DNA of 6,530 bases from Pseudomonadales bacterium (GTDB taxonomy: Bacteria > Pseudomonadota > Gammaproteobacteria > Pseudomonadales > Azotimanducaceae), in contig JAQWQN010000054.1 of the NCBI GenBank assembly GCA_029244465.1, positions 1-6,530 on the forward strand, in the 5' to 3' direction. Below the pieces are notes generated by a model. That model searched no databases. It was not told the origin of the DNA and worked only from the letters and a program-made list of their open reading frames with translations. The translations under genes were made by a program, and so were the position numbers. Below, piece by piece: positions 1 to 6,460 of this stretch (the first letter of the stretch is position 1; every line of letters begins with the position of its first letter).

Positions 1-1731
1 GGCGATCACGCCGTTTCGATCGAGCCGTTTATCGCGGACCGCATCGAGGTACTCAAGGGATCCAGCACACTTCTGTACGGCTCTGGCGCTATCGGCGGCG
101 TCGTCGACGTTCACACCGGCCGAATCCCGCATGAACTAACCGATAAGCGCGTTACAGGTGGTATCCAGACGCTCTTTAACGACAACAATGACGGCAACAC
201 AACAGCCGCTAAGTTGAACGGCAGAATCGGTCAGTTCGCCTGGCACGTCGATGGCACCTGGAAAGATGGTGACGAGTACGAAATCCCTGGTTTTGCCGAA
301 TCCAGAGCCCAGCGTTTGAGCGAAGAAGACCAAGGCGAACCGGAAGAAGAGGTAGAAGCACGAGACAATTTACCCGGCAGCGACTACGACTTTGAATCTA
401 CCAGCGGCGGCTTGTCGTTCATTGGAAACTGGGGATTTGTTGGTGTCGCCGTAAGCCAGATCGATGCCGACTATGGCATTCCAGGCGGTCATGGCCATCA
501 CGGCGACGAAGAAGAGCACGACGAAGAACATGAGGGAGAGGAAGAACACGAAGAAGAAGGCAATCCCTTCATCGAACTCGAACAAACTCGCGTCGACCTG
601 GAACTTGGTGTACTCAATCCATTTGCTAACTTCTCTAGCCTCAATGTGCGCTTAGGTATTAACAACTACGAACATCAAGAGATTGAGCCTAACGGTGAAG
701 TCGCTTCTGACTTTAGCAACGAAGCGTGGGAACTGCGCACAGAACTGACCTACGACTCCGACAACTGGCACGCCGTGCTCGGCTTGCAGCATAACGATCG
801 TGAATTCTCGGTGACCGGTGAAGAGGCATTTGTACCCCCCATAGATTCAACCGACACAGGTCTCTTCTGGGTCGCTGAACGCTCGTTCGAACACTTCGAT
901 CTGGAAACCGGCCTGCGTCTTGGCAAGGTCGAGCACGAGCCCATGGTCGGACGTGATAAACACTTCACCACGTTTTCCGGCAGTCTGGGGTTCTTCATCC
1001 CAGTGGACAATGGGTGGCGAATCGGTCTCACTGGCGACCTCTCTTCTCGCGCACCAATTGGCGAAGAACTCTTCGCCAACGGCGCGCATTTGGCCACAAA
1101 TTCCTTTGAAATCGGTGATCCAAGATTGGACAACGAAGTCGCGCTAAATGCTGCTGTGACGCTCGGTTTTACCGAAGGGCCCTGGGAGGCCGCCATGACC
1201 GTTTATTACACTCAATTCAGTGACTTCATCTTCGAACAGGCCACAGGCGAAGAAATAGACGAACTCCCCGTATTTGAGTACCGCCAGGAAGACGCAACGT
1301 TCTTCGGCCTCGATGCTGAGGTTGCCAGGACGATCTACGCAGACGAGGGCCGCACCATTGCACTGCGCGCACTTTTCGATCTTGTATCTGCTGAGTTGGA
1401 TGTCAGTGGCAATGACAACCTTCCCCGCTTGCCGCCGATGAAAGCCGGTATAGGTGCCACAGCTCTATTAAACGGACTAAGCTTGAACGTCGATTATCTT
1501 TACGTTGGCGAGCAAGACGATGTCACAACAACAGAGTTTAAGACTGACAGTTACAACGACCTGCAGGTCGCTCTAAGCTGGAAGATGCCACTTGGTAACG
1601 CCTCCATCGAGTGGGTGTTGGCAGGCAGAAATCTTTTAGACGACGAACAGCGTCACCACGCAAGCTTCATTAAAGACTTTGCCCCAGCACCGGGTCGCAC
1701 CATTGAGGCTGGATTGCGACTGAACTTCTAG
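1..1731 (+). CDS. ZnuD-like TonB-dependent outer-membrane receptor, 5' end missing
   Basis: The frame is open from base 1 and gives 576 residues ending in TAG. The start lies outside the window, so the signal peptide, TonB box and first part of the plug are absent. Residues about 10-45 are the plug end, with the RIEVLKG and LLYGSGAIGGVVDV motifs and then GRIP. The rest is a beta-barrel that ends in a terminal Phe (LRLNF), as outer-membrane barrels do. Family landmarks of ZnuD-like receptors are EIPGFAES (94-101), a His/Asp/Glu-rich loop (162-187), EEAFVPP (274-280), a stretch with EELFANGAHLAT and FEIGDP (354-379), and a C-terminal SFIKDFAPAPGR. ZnuD-type receptors import zinc, or a related metal, across the outer membrane using TonB-ExbBD energy. 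The acidic/His loop probably captures metal outside the cell. The substrate is inferred and could be another metal. No TonB, ABC or Zur-type gene is nearby, and no regulatory region is visible because the 5' end is cut off. Confidence 0.93.
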   Translation, partial: GDHAVSIEPFIADRIEVLKGSSTLLYGSGAIGGVVDVHTGRIPHELTDKRVTGGIQTLFNDNNDGNTTAAKLNGRIGQFAWHVDGTWKDGDEYEIPGFAESRAQRLSEEDQGEPEEEVEARDNLPGSDYDFESTSGGLSFIGNWGFVGVAVSQIDADYGIPGGHGHHGDEEEHDEEHEGEEEHEEEGNPFIELEQTRVDLELGVLNPFANFSSLNVRLGINNYEHQEIEPNGEVASDFSNEAWELRTELTYDSDNWHAVLGLQHNDREFSVTGEEAFVPPIDSTDTGLFWVAERSFEHFDLETGLRLGKVEHEPMVGRDKHFTTFSGSLGFFIPVDNGWRIGLTGDLSSRAPIGEELFANGAHLATNSFEIGDPRLDNEVALNAAVTLGFTEGPWEAAMTVYYTQFSDFIFEQATGEEIDELPVFEYRQEDATFFGLDAEVARTIYADEGRTIALRALFDLVSAELDVSGNDNLPRLPPMKAGIGATALLNGLSLNVDYLYVGEQDDVTTTEFKTDSYNDLQVALSWKMPLGNASIEWVLAGRNLLDDEQRHHASFIKDFAPAPGRTIEAGLRLNF

Positions 1732-1764
1732 GTTGGCCAAAACCCGATAAACAGTCGGTTTCTC

Positions 1765-1800
1765 GCGACACACTCGCTGCACAATGCGCGAGTGTGTCGC
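1765..1800 (+). terminator. Candidate transcription terminator hairpin after the receptor gene
   Basis: The arms GCGACACACTCGC (1765-1777) and GCGAGTGTGTCGC (1788-1800) are perfect 13-base reverse complements around a 10-base loop. Inside the loop, GCA (1779-1781) can pair with TGC (1785-1787), extending the stem past a one-base bulge. It sits 34 bases after the receptor stop codon. The downstream bases (TTGCTGCATTGTCTG) are only moderately T-rich, so this may be a weak intrinsic terminator, an mRNA 3'-end protecting hairpin, or a protein-binding dyad. The inverted repeat is seen directly; the terminator role is inferred. Confidence 0.6.
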
Positions 1801-2273
1801 TTGCTGCATTGTCTGTTGGAATTGGAGTTGGATTGTTCAGCAGACGTTCGACGCTTGCCGTCAGAGAAACAGCGACCTCACCATTCAACGCCTATTACCA
1901 TATTGACGTTGCTAGTCCTTAACGCATGGCGTCATCCGACCACCAAAAGTTGCGCTTCTTGTGGCCCTTTTTGGCTTCTTAGCATCCAGGCATCATCAGA
2001 TGCCAGAGCCCGCCCTACCTCTAGTCAGCACCTTTGCGATTTTACCGTCACAAGACCCTACTTTGAATACTGTCAGGGCCAGCCCGCGGGCCATGACGAA
2101 AACGCATGGTTTGGCCATTAAAATACAATCCTTCGCTACCAACCTAGGTTCACCACGAGGTTAGTTACGGCGCCTAAAGCGCAATCAAATTCGCATATTT
2201 ACCCGAATCCTTGTTGTTTACTCTATGAAATAGTGCAACGGTCTCAGAATGACTTAAACTGGCTAGCAGTTAA
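1801..2273. other. Intergenic stretch with no supported gene
   Basis: No reading frame here shows a recognisable family, and those present lack good start context. Two small symmetric elements can be seen: a 6-bp hairpin GGCATC/GATGCC with a 4-base loop (1989-2004) and the 10-bp palindrome AACCTAGGTT (2141-2150). The promoter of the downstream amidohydrolase must lie in the right part of this stretch, but I could not pick a convincing -35/-10 pair. Confidence 0.5.
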
Positions 2274-2274
2274 T

Positions 2275-2280
2275 AGAGGA
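2275..2280 (+). promoter_or_regulatory. Ribosome binding site of the amidohydrolase gene
   Basis: AGAGGA lies 7 bases before the ATG at 2288. Both spacing and sequence are close to ideal, and this fixes the start of the amidohydrolase. No other in-frame start nearby has comparable context. Confidence 0.75.
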
Positions 2281-2287
2281 CCTGGTT

Positions 2288-3448
2288 ATGACGTATGCAG
2301 ACCATAGACGCATCATCGATGTAGATTCACATTTGTTCGAACTGGATGACTTTTTGCATAACGCCGCGCGGCCAGAGCATGCGGCACTCATCCCTTCCAT
2401 GCATGAACAAAAAGGTCTGGCTGTGCCTCAAGCCGCACTAGATCGCGGTCGAGAGTTGTTCGCCCGTCGCCAAAGCGACCCTGCGACCATGTCAAAATTT
2501 GAATCGGCGCTAATGGACAATACCAAAAGCGGTTGGAGCAGGTTGGGAGCGTTCGACGCTCATGAGCGTTCTCACACTCTCGATGTGCTCGGATTCGAGA
2601 TGCAGTGGGTATTGCCCACCTACTCCTTCCATCAAATGCTGCACGTCGCGACCGACGAGGCTCTGACCGCAACGTCTATAACCCTCAACAAGGCTATGGC
2701 AGACTTTTGTGCGCATGATTCGCGACTGAAAGCGGTTGGTTACTTGCCACTCAACCTCGGTCCAGAAGCAGCCAAATCGATTATGGATCAAGGATTCGAG
2801 GACGGGTGCTATACCTTCATGGTGCCTACGAATGAACCCAATCCAGAAAATCGTTCCTACACACACCCGGATTTTGATGCGATCTGGGCAGAGTATGCAG
2901 AAAGACGCATACCAGCAGTCCTGCACGTTGCCGCAAATGGCAACTACAAAGCCGTGTCTGAGAGTTTTAGTAACAACGGCAGGTCAGAACTTGAACTGGG
3001 CGGGGATGCACCCGCTGGTGAATTGAACCTACTGAACATTGGCACCAGCGCACAGATGTTTTTGTCTGCCCTGATTTTTGACGAGGTATTTACCAGACAT
3101 CCGCACTTACGCGTACTCAGCATGGAGCATGCGGCCACCTGGATACCTTCCTGGTTGCAGCAAATGGACTTCACAGCCCATCTGATGAAACGCAAGCGCA
3201 CGTTTCCCGAACCGCCTTCGACGACAGCCAAGCGCCACATTAAAGTGTCGCCCTTCGCCGACGAACCAGTAGGGTGGATCATCGACAACATCGGTCCCGA
3301 GATGCTGGTCTTTGCGTCAGACTATCCGCACCCGGAGGGTACCGGAAACCCAATCGCCAAGTTCGAAAGGAACATGCCCAATTGCGACCAGGCTACGATG
3401 GACAAGTTTTACCATGGCAACGTGCTGGAATTGATGAATGTGGGGTGA
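2288..3448 (+). CDS. Amidohydrolase-2 family (ACMSD-like, COG2159) metal-dependent hydrolase or decarboxylase
   Basis: This is an intact 386-residue protein, within the usual size of the family, starting at an ATG with a good ribosome binding site. The TIM-barrel metal site can be followed along the sequence. IDVDSHLFE (residues 10-18) supplies the D-x-H first-strand ligands. LHV with His213 is the likely strand-5 ligand. EHAATW follows at 280-285, and FASDYPHPEG (342-351) carries the conserved strand-8 Asp345. The N-terminal D-S-H in place of H-x-H is common in this branch. Related enzymes hydrolyse or decarboxylate aromatic and other carboxylate substrates with Zn or Mn. The substrate here cannot be read from the sequence. 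No signal peptide is seen, so it is probably cytoplasmic. The gene stands alone, with about 260 bases before the next gene. Confidence 0.93.
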   Translation: MTYADHRRIIDVDSHLFELDDFLHNAARPEHAALIPSMHEQKGLAVPQAALDRGRELFARRQSDPATMSKFESALMDNTKSGWSRLGAFDAHERSHTLDVLGFEMQWVLPTYSFHQMLHVATDEALTATSITLNKAMADFCAHDSRLKAVGYLPLNLGPEAAKSIMDQGFEDGCYTFMVPTNEPNPENRSYTHPDFDAIWAEYAERRIPAVLHVAANGNYKAVSESFSNNGRSELELGGDAPAGELNLLNIGTSAQMFLSALIFDEVFTRHPHLRVLSMEHAATWIPSWLQQMDFTAHLMKRKRTFPEPPSTTAKRHIKVSPFADEPVGWIIDNIGPEMLVFASDYPHPEGTGNPIAKFERNMPNCDQATMDKFYHGNVLELMNVG

Positions 3449-3504
3449 CCACGGCATCACCCCTCACGCCTAATTTAGGCTCAGCGGCTTCAGTGTGCAT
3501 CCGA

Positions 3505-3516
3505 GCTCATATGAGC
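3505..3516. repeat. 12-bp perfect palindrome GCTCATATGAGC
   Basis: The 12 bases equal their own reverse complement. The site lies in the gap between the amidohydrolase and the membrane hydroxylase, 9 bases before a copy of a dispersed repeat (3525-3545). It could be an operator for a dimeric regulator, but it lies about 200 bases before the next start and no second copy was seen. The function is unknown. Confidence 0.35.
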
Positions 3517-3524
3517 GCGTCGGT

Positions 3525-3545
3525 ACATTGAACAAAGCCGCGACA
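3525..3545 (+). repeat. Diverged dispersed repeat, copy 1
   Basis: The sequence begins ACATTGAACAAA and continues GCCGCGACA. It matches copy 2 (6370-6390) at 19 of 21 positions, including a perfect run of 12. Both copies lie in non-coding DNA upstream of a gene, 186 bases before the hydroxylase and 91 bases before the gene starting at 6461. Weaker similarity may continue 3' of both (ends resembling GAGC-ATC). It may be a remnant of a small intergenic repeat or a shared regulatory site. Confidence 0.4.
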
Positions 3546-3698
3546 TCACAGACCCTAGAGCCATCGACCTGCCTTTACCCACATCCGACCTCCCGCGCAT
3601 TGTCAGACCACGCACAAAGCCACATATCCTCAACAAACCGGGTGTGACACGCCAACCTCACCGATTAGCAAACCGATGAGTGCGATCAGGTAGGCAGG

Positions 3699-3704
3699 TA
3701 TACT
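3699..3704 (+). promoter_or_regulatory. Candidate -10 element TATACT immediately before the hydroxylase start
   Basis: TATACT matches 5 of 6 bases of the TATAAT consensus and ends 6 bases before the ATG at 3711, so transcription would start at or next to the start codon. A poor -35 candidate (ATGAGT, 3676-3681, 3 of 6 matches) lies 17 bases upstream. The only Shine-Dalgarno-like bases (AGGCAGG, 3692-3698) are 12 bases from the ATG, which is far. A leaderless mRNA is therefore plausible but not shown. Confidence 0.35.
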
Positions 3705-3710
3705 CTCACT

Positions 3711-4940
3711 ATGAATTACGTCACCTACGCCATCCCATTTTTCATTCTGTTAATGGCCATCGAATTGTTCTGGGGACATCTGATCGAGCGCCAGACCTAT
3801 CGCCTGAACGACACCCTTAACAGTCTAACCATGGGCCTACTTAGTCGCGTGGTTGATCTGTTGAGACTCGGTATTGCTGGAACCGTCATCGGATGGTTGG
3901 TCAGTGGCTTTGGCGTCGCGCAGATCACTGTGGAATCCGCCTGGACCTGGCTATTGGTCTTCGTTGCATACGATTTCTGTTATTACTGGAAGCATCGCAT
4001 GGGACATCAGTGGCGAATCCTTTGGGCCTCCCATGTCGCCCACCACCAGAGTGAGGCATTTAATCTCAGTACGGCGCTCCGACAGACAAGTACCGACTAC
4101 ATCGGGTTTATTTTCTACTTACCGTTGTACCTGGTCGGACTACCCGTACAGGTCGTGATGACCGTAGGTAGCCTCAACTTGATCTACCAGTTCTGGGTTC
4201 ACACCGAGCATATTCGACGACTAGGTCCGTTGGAGTGGATTTTCGTCACGCCATCAAACCATCGTGTACACCATGCACGCAATCCAGAATACGTAGATCG
4301 CAACTTTGGCGGCGTGTTTGTCATCTGGGATCGCCTATTTGGAACATTCACCGACGAGCAGCAAGGGCAGCCTTGTCGCTACGGCATCACACACGCATTG
4401 CACAGCTGGAACCCGGTCTGGGCAAATCTTCACATATGGATTGAAACCGGACTGTTCGCCTGGCGCGCGCCATCATGGCAAGACAAAATTAGCGTGTGGT
4501 TCAAGCCACCATCGTGGGCCCCTGCCGACCGGCCTAAGGCATCGAATGACTGGCAACAACCACGCTACGATCCAGCAATCTCCAATTTCACCCGTTGCTA
4601 TTGTTTTCTTCAGTACTGGTTCGTCACTGCCGGCGGTTTGGCCGCAGTACTGCTAAGCCCATCCCTGCCCTATTCTCTGTCTCTGACGATATTCGGCGCG
4701 GTTGCTACCAGCCTATTTGTGCACGGCAGCATGTTAGAGGGCAGACACCACGCCCTGAAGCTGGAAAGCTTACGCTTAGGAGTACTGGCGATCATTGCCG
4801 CTGTCTCGCCCCAGATCTGGCCCATACTCTCGACAAACTTCGCTCTTTACGGGCTGGTTTATTGTCTTGTCTTCGGCGCTACACTACCCATGAACCGCGC
4901 GTCTGTTTGGCTGCGCACGGTGCGCACGGGCATTTCCTAG
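3711..4940 (+). CDS. Fatty acid hydroxylase / sterol desaturase superfamily membrane di-iron enzyme, alkylglycerol monooxygenase-like
   Basis: This is an intact 409-residue integral membrane protein. The histidine boxes that bind the two irons are HRMGH (95-99), HVAHH (108-112) and HRVHH (184-188). Extra histidines sit in HTEH (164-167), between the second and third boxes. Hydrophobic segments lie at about 5-22, 41-69, 77-92 and 131-160 around the catalytic boxes, and at about 303-338 and 355-390 after them. The order YYWKHRMGH, LWASHVAHHQSE, FNLSTALRQ and then TPSNHRVHHARN resembles the alkylglycerol monooxygenase (TMEM195) branch more than plant-type sterol desaturases. Total length is also close to that branch because of the extra C-terminal membrane region. 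Members use O2 to hydroxylate or cleave lipids at the inner membrane. Ether-lipid cleavage is an analogy; the true substrate is not visible. It is transcribed alone, possibly leaderless. Confidence 0.92.
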   Translation: MNYVTYAIPFFILLMAIELFWGHLIERQTYRLNDTLNSLTMGLLSRVVDLLRLGIAGTVIGWLVSGFGVAQITVESAWTWLLVFVAYDFCYYWKHRMGHQWRILWASHVAHHQSEAFNLSTALRQTSTDYIGFIFYLPLYLVGLPVQVVMTVGSLNLIYQFWVHTEHIRRLGPLEWIFVTPSNHRVHHARNPEYVDRNFGGVFVIWDRLFGTFTDEQQGQPCRYGITHALHSWNPVWANLHIWIETGLFAWRAPSWQDKISVWFKPPSWAPADRPKASNDWQQPRYDPAISNFTRCYCFLQYWFVTAGGLAAVLLSPSLPYSLSLTIFGAVATSLFVHGSMLEGRHHALKLESLRLGVLAIIAAVSPQIWPILSTNFALYGLVYCLVFGATLPMNRASVWLRTVRTGIS

Positions 4941-4963
4941 ATTCGAAATAACGACTTGGCGCT

Positions 4964-4979
4964 TGCTTCCAAAAAAGCA
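4964..4979 (+). terminator. Weak hairpin after the hydroxylase gene
   Basis: TGCTT (4964-4968) and AAGCA (4975-4979) form a 5-bp stem around CCAAAA, 23 bases after the stop codon at 4940. There is no T-run on the + strand downstream, so termination here is doubtful. It is listed only because no better candidate follows the gene. Confidence 0.2.
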
Positions 4980-5490
4980 GGTTACGCGAAAATCGCACCG
5001 CAACAAGCCAGTTAATATCTGCGTCAGTTTTAACACTCCCGACCTCCTCGAATAAGAACGCGAGCATCTGCTGTCGAAAAATCAGCCACCGCTGGGGCCA
5101 GCGGCCTGGACGCCAAACAGGTACCGTATATCTGAGCTGCGCATCGCCCTGATCAGCACCGCCGGCTTGCATTTTCGAGACCATTCGGGGTTCGAGTTCG
5201 CCGATGCTAGCTTCAGACCAATCGCGGGCAATGGAGGCGCAAACAACCTTATTACGTGACACAGCTCAGTCAACTTCGACAAAGCCGGATTTATCGACGA
5301 CGTCAATCTAGTATTCGCCATCGACAGGTTCCGGGAACTGGAAGCTGAGGATAAAATCGGTTCACTGGCCCCCATTCACTGTAGTTTCATGGGGGCTGGC
5401 CTGGGTCCACACGCCTATGAACAATCCGCGTCTCTGGTTGCTGGTTTGCTGAAACAGGACAAGGTCGATGCTGTCTTCCTGACCCCAGTT

Positions 5491-5493
5491 TGA
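5491..5493 (+). other. In-frame TGA, probable selenocysteine codon (recoded)
   Basis: The TGA lies in the same frame as conserved sequence on both sides: DAVFLTPV before it and PNCTRAVSAL after it. The resulting U-P-N-C is a U-x-x-C redox motif, aligned with C-P-x-C in cysteine-containing relatives as I recall them. This position is known to hold Sec in the selenoprotein members of the family, so this TGA is not itself a sign of decay, unlike the other two stops in the gene. Confidence 0.75.
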
Positions 5494-5500
5494 CCCAATT

Positions 5501-5526
5501 GCACGCGCGCGGTGAGCGCGCTCAGC
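5501..5526 (+). promoter_or_regulatory. Candidate bacterial SECIS hairpin
   Basis: GCGCGC (5505-5510) pairs with GCGCGC (5516-5521) around the loop GGTGA. Two outer pairs (GC 5501-5502 with GC 5525-5526) are possible across a small internal loop. The loop begins 18 bases after the TGA at 5491-5493 and opens with two G residues. Bacterial SECIS elements are known to lie inside the coding region just downstream of the Sec codon. They have a small apical loop with a G in its first two positions, about 16-37 bases away. The structure fits that pattern. It is GC-palindromic, so a chance hairpin cannot be excluded. Confidence 0.6.
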
Positions 5527-5989
5527 TACTACCTGGAGCGCGATGGCATCATGACCGAGGGCATTAGTCTGGTGCGAGAGAATTCGCAAAGTATGCAGCC
5601 TCCTCGTGCCCTATGGGTGAGCCTCCCGTTAGTCGGGCGCCCGCCCGGCGATACCGAGTTCCAGCATCGCGTGATAGACGCAGCGCTCAGCTTACTGACT
5701 GCGGAAATGGGGCCCGTGCTGGTCGATTATCCGGAAGATGCGCCGACAGTTTCCGTCGATAACACACCCACTTATCCCGTTTCATTTGTGCGGCTCAGCG
5801 ACGACTCTGAGGCCCGGAAGGCCGCACTGGTGCGCGGATCTGCGGACCCTCACGCCGTGGCATGATTTGGATAGATGCCGCCGCTCTGGGCGCACGAACG
5901 TTGGCGTATCGGAATTTTCCGCACTTAATCTGTGGAGCGCTTATTACTACTTCCTTGCAGCAAAAACACTCAGCCAGAATATCCTTTAG

Positions 5990-6447
5990 GCGTAGCGCTA
6001 GGCTTAGAGACAGAGCTATGCAGCCAACAACGTCCTGAATGTCAGATTGCGCCATATTAGCGGCGTCTCGCTTACCTCATAACGGGTTGTGACAGAGCCA
6101 GTCAAAATGAAGCTTGCGGCCGACGCGGTCTGTGCATTGTTCTGCCGCTGAGGTGCGATGACATTACTCACCCGCATGCCGTTGTAAAACGTGTTGCCTA
6201 TGCCAGATAACCCTAAACGGAGGCCGAACACAGTTAGCACTTCCGCGCACACGCATTCCAAGCAAGTTCTTCAAGAGAGTTTATCTGACGCCGCCCCAGA
6301 CCACGTGCGATTGCCACGGACAGCCACAGCAAGGGCCACGAAGACCTTATTTTGTTCGCTAACCCACGCACATTGAACAAATCCGTGACAAGTCCCAGTA
6401 AGAGCATCCCCAAATCACGCTTTACGCCATTTGAGATGTCTTTCTGT
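5990..6447. other. Stretch without a supported gene, possibly containing gene remnants
   Basis: The first 50 bases may hold the last remains of the selenoprotein pseudogene (RLRDRAM, 6000-6020). On the minus strand two open stretches (6016-6261, and about 6240-6510 in another frame) give moderately protein-like but unrecognised sequence without a clear start or ribosome binding site. They could be a second decayed gene or chance. Copy 2 of the dispersed repeat lies at 6370-6390. Confidence 0.4.
6370..6390 (+). repeat. Diverged dispersed repeat, copy 2
   Basis: The sequence begins ACATTGAACAAA and continues TCCGTGACA, matching copy 1 (3525-3545) at 19 of 21 positions in the same orientation. 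It lies upstream of the gene starting at 6461. TTGAAC within it could serve as a -35 element, but no good -10 is placed after it. Confidence 0.4.
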
Positions 6448-6454
6448 AAGAGGA
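6448..6454 (+). promoter_or_regulatory. Ribosome binding site for the gene starting at 6461
   Basis: AAGAGGA lies 6 bases before the ATG at 6461. It is the strongest Shine-Dalgarno-like site in the window and the main reason to accept that start codon. Confidence 0.65.
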
Positions 6455-6460
6455 TACAGA

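Larger units (their letters stand above)
5023..5989 (+). pseudogene. Decayed GrdB/PrdB-like reductase selenoprotein B family gene with a selenocysteine TGA
   Basis: Family signatures run in order. In frame 1 are DLLE-stop-EREHLL (5041-5070), LRIALISTAGLH (5137-5172), HSSVNFDKAGF (5260-5292), VFAIDRFREL (5311-5340), IGSLAPIHCSFMGA (5356-5397), LTPV-U-PNCTRAVSAL (5479-5523), GISLVREN, PPRALWV and YPEDAP (5728-5745). The C-terminal PWHDL (5855-5869), GRTNVGVS (5888-5911) and AYYYFLAA (5939-5962) lie in frame 2. The family (glycine/betaine/sarcosine/D-proline reductase selenoprotein B and shorter proteobacterial relatives) contains redox reductases with Sec or Cys in a U/C-x-x-C motif. Inactivating marks are a TAA (5053-5055) where a Trp or Tyr is expected, a TGA (5257-5259) at a probable Ser, no ATG, GTG or TTG near the expected start, and a frameshift between about 5825 and 5855. 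There is also an apparent deletion between GVS and AYY. Remnants may reach about 6035 (RLRDRAM in frame 3). The family call is from remembered homologues; the stops and frames are read directly. An assembly with sequencing errors is the main alternative. Confidence 0.8.

Noticed and set aside
750..1196. 148-residue minus-strand ORF under the receptor gene
   Set aside because: It is antisense to clearly conserved TonB receptor sequence and has Ser/Arg-rich shadow-frame composition.
1996..2118. 40-residue minus-strand ORF starting MAKPCVFV, with AAGGA about 10 bases before its ATG
   Set aside because: The start context is fair, but the product resembles nothing known and one short ORF in a 500-base gap is expected by chance.
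2099..2118. Second occurrence of AACGCATGG (also 1921-1929)
   Set aside because: Only nine bases match and the flanks do not, so chance is sufficient.
1792..2121. 109-residue + strand ORF after the receptor
   Set aside because: Its start lies inside the hairpin arm, there is no ribosome binding site, and the amino acid composition looks random, with no family resemblance.
3468..3480. Small hairpin GCCTA/TAGGC after the amidohydrolase
   Set aside because: A 5-bp stem with a 3-base loop and no T-run is too weak to call a terminator.
4879..5375. Minus-strand ORFs of 127 and 97 residues across the hydroxylase end and the pseudogene
   Set aside because: Plus-strand frame 1 here carries recognisable family sequence, so these are shadows of it.
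5512..5865. A separate 117-residue gene starting at GTG 5512
   Set aside because: The family sequence continues without a break upstream through the TGA at 5491, and there is no ribosome binding site at 5512, so this is the C-terminal part of the selenoprotein remnant.
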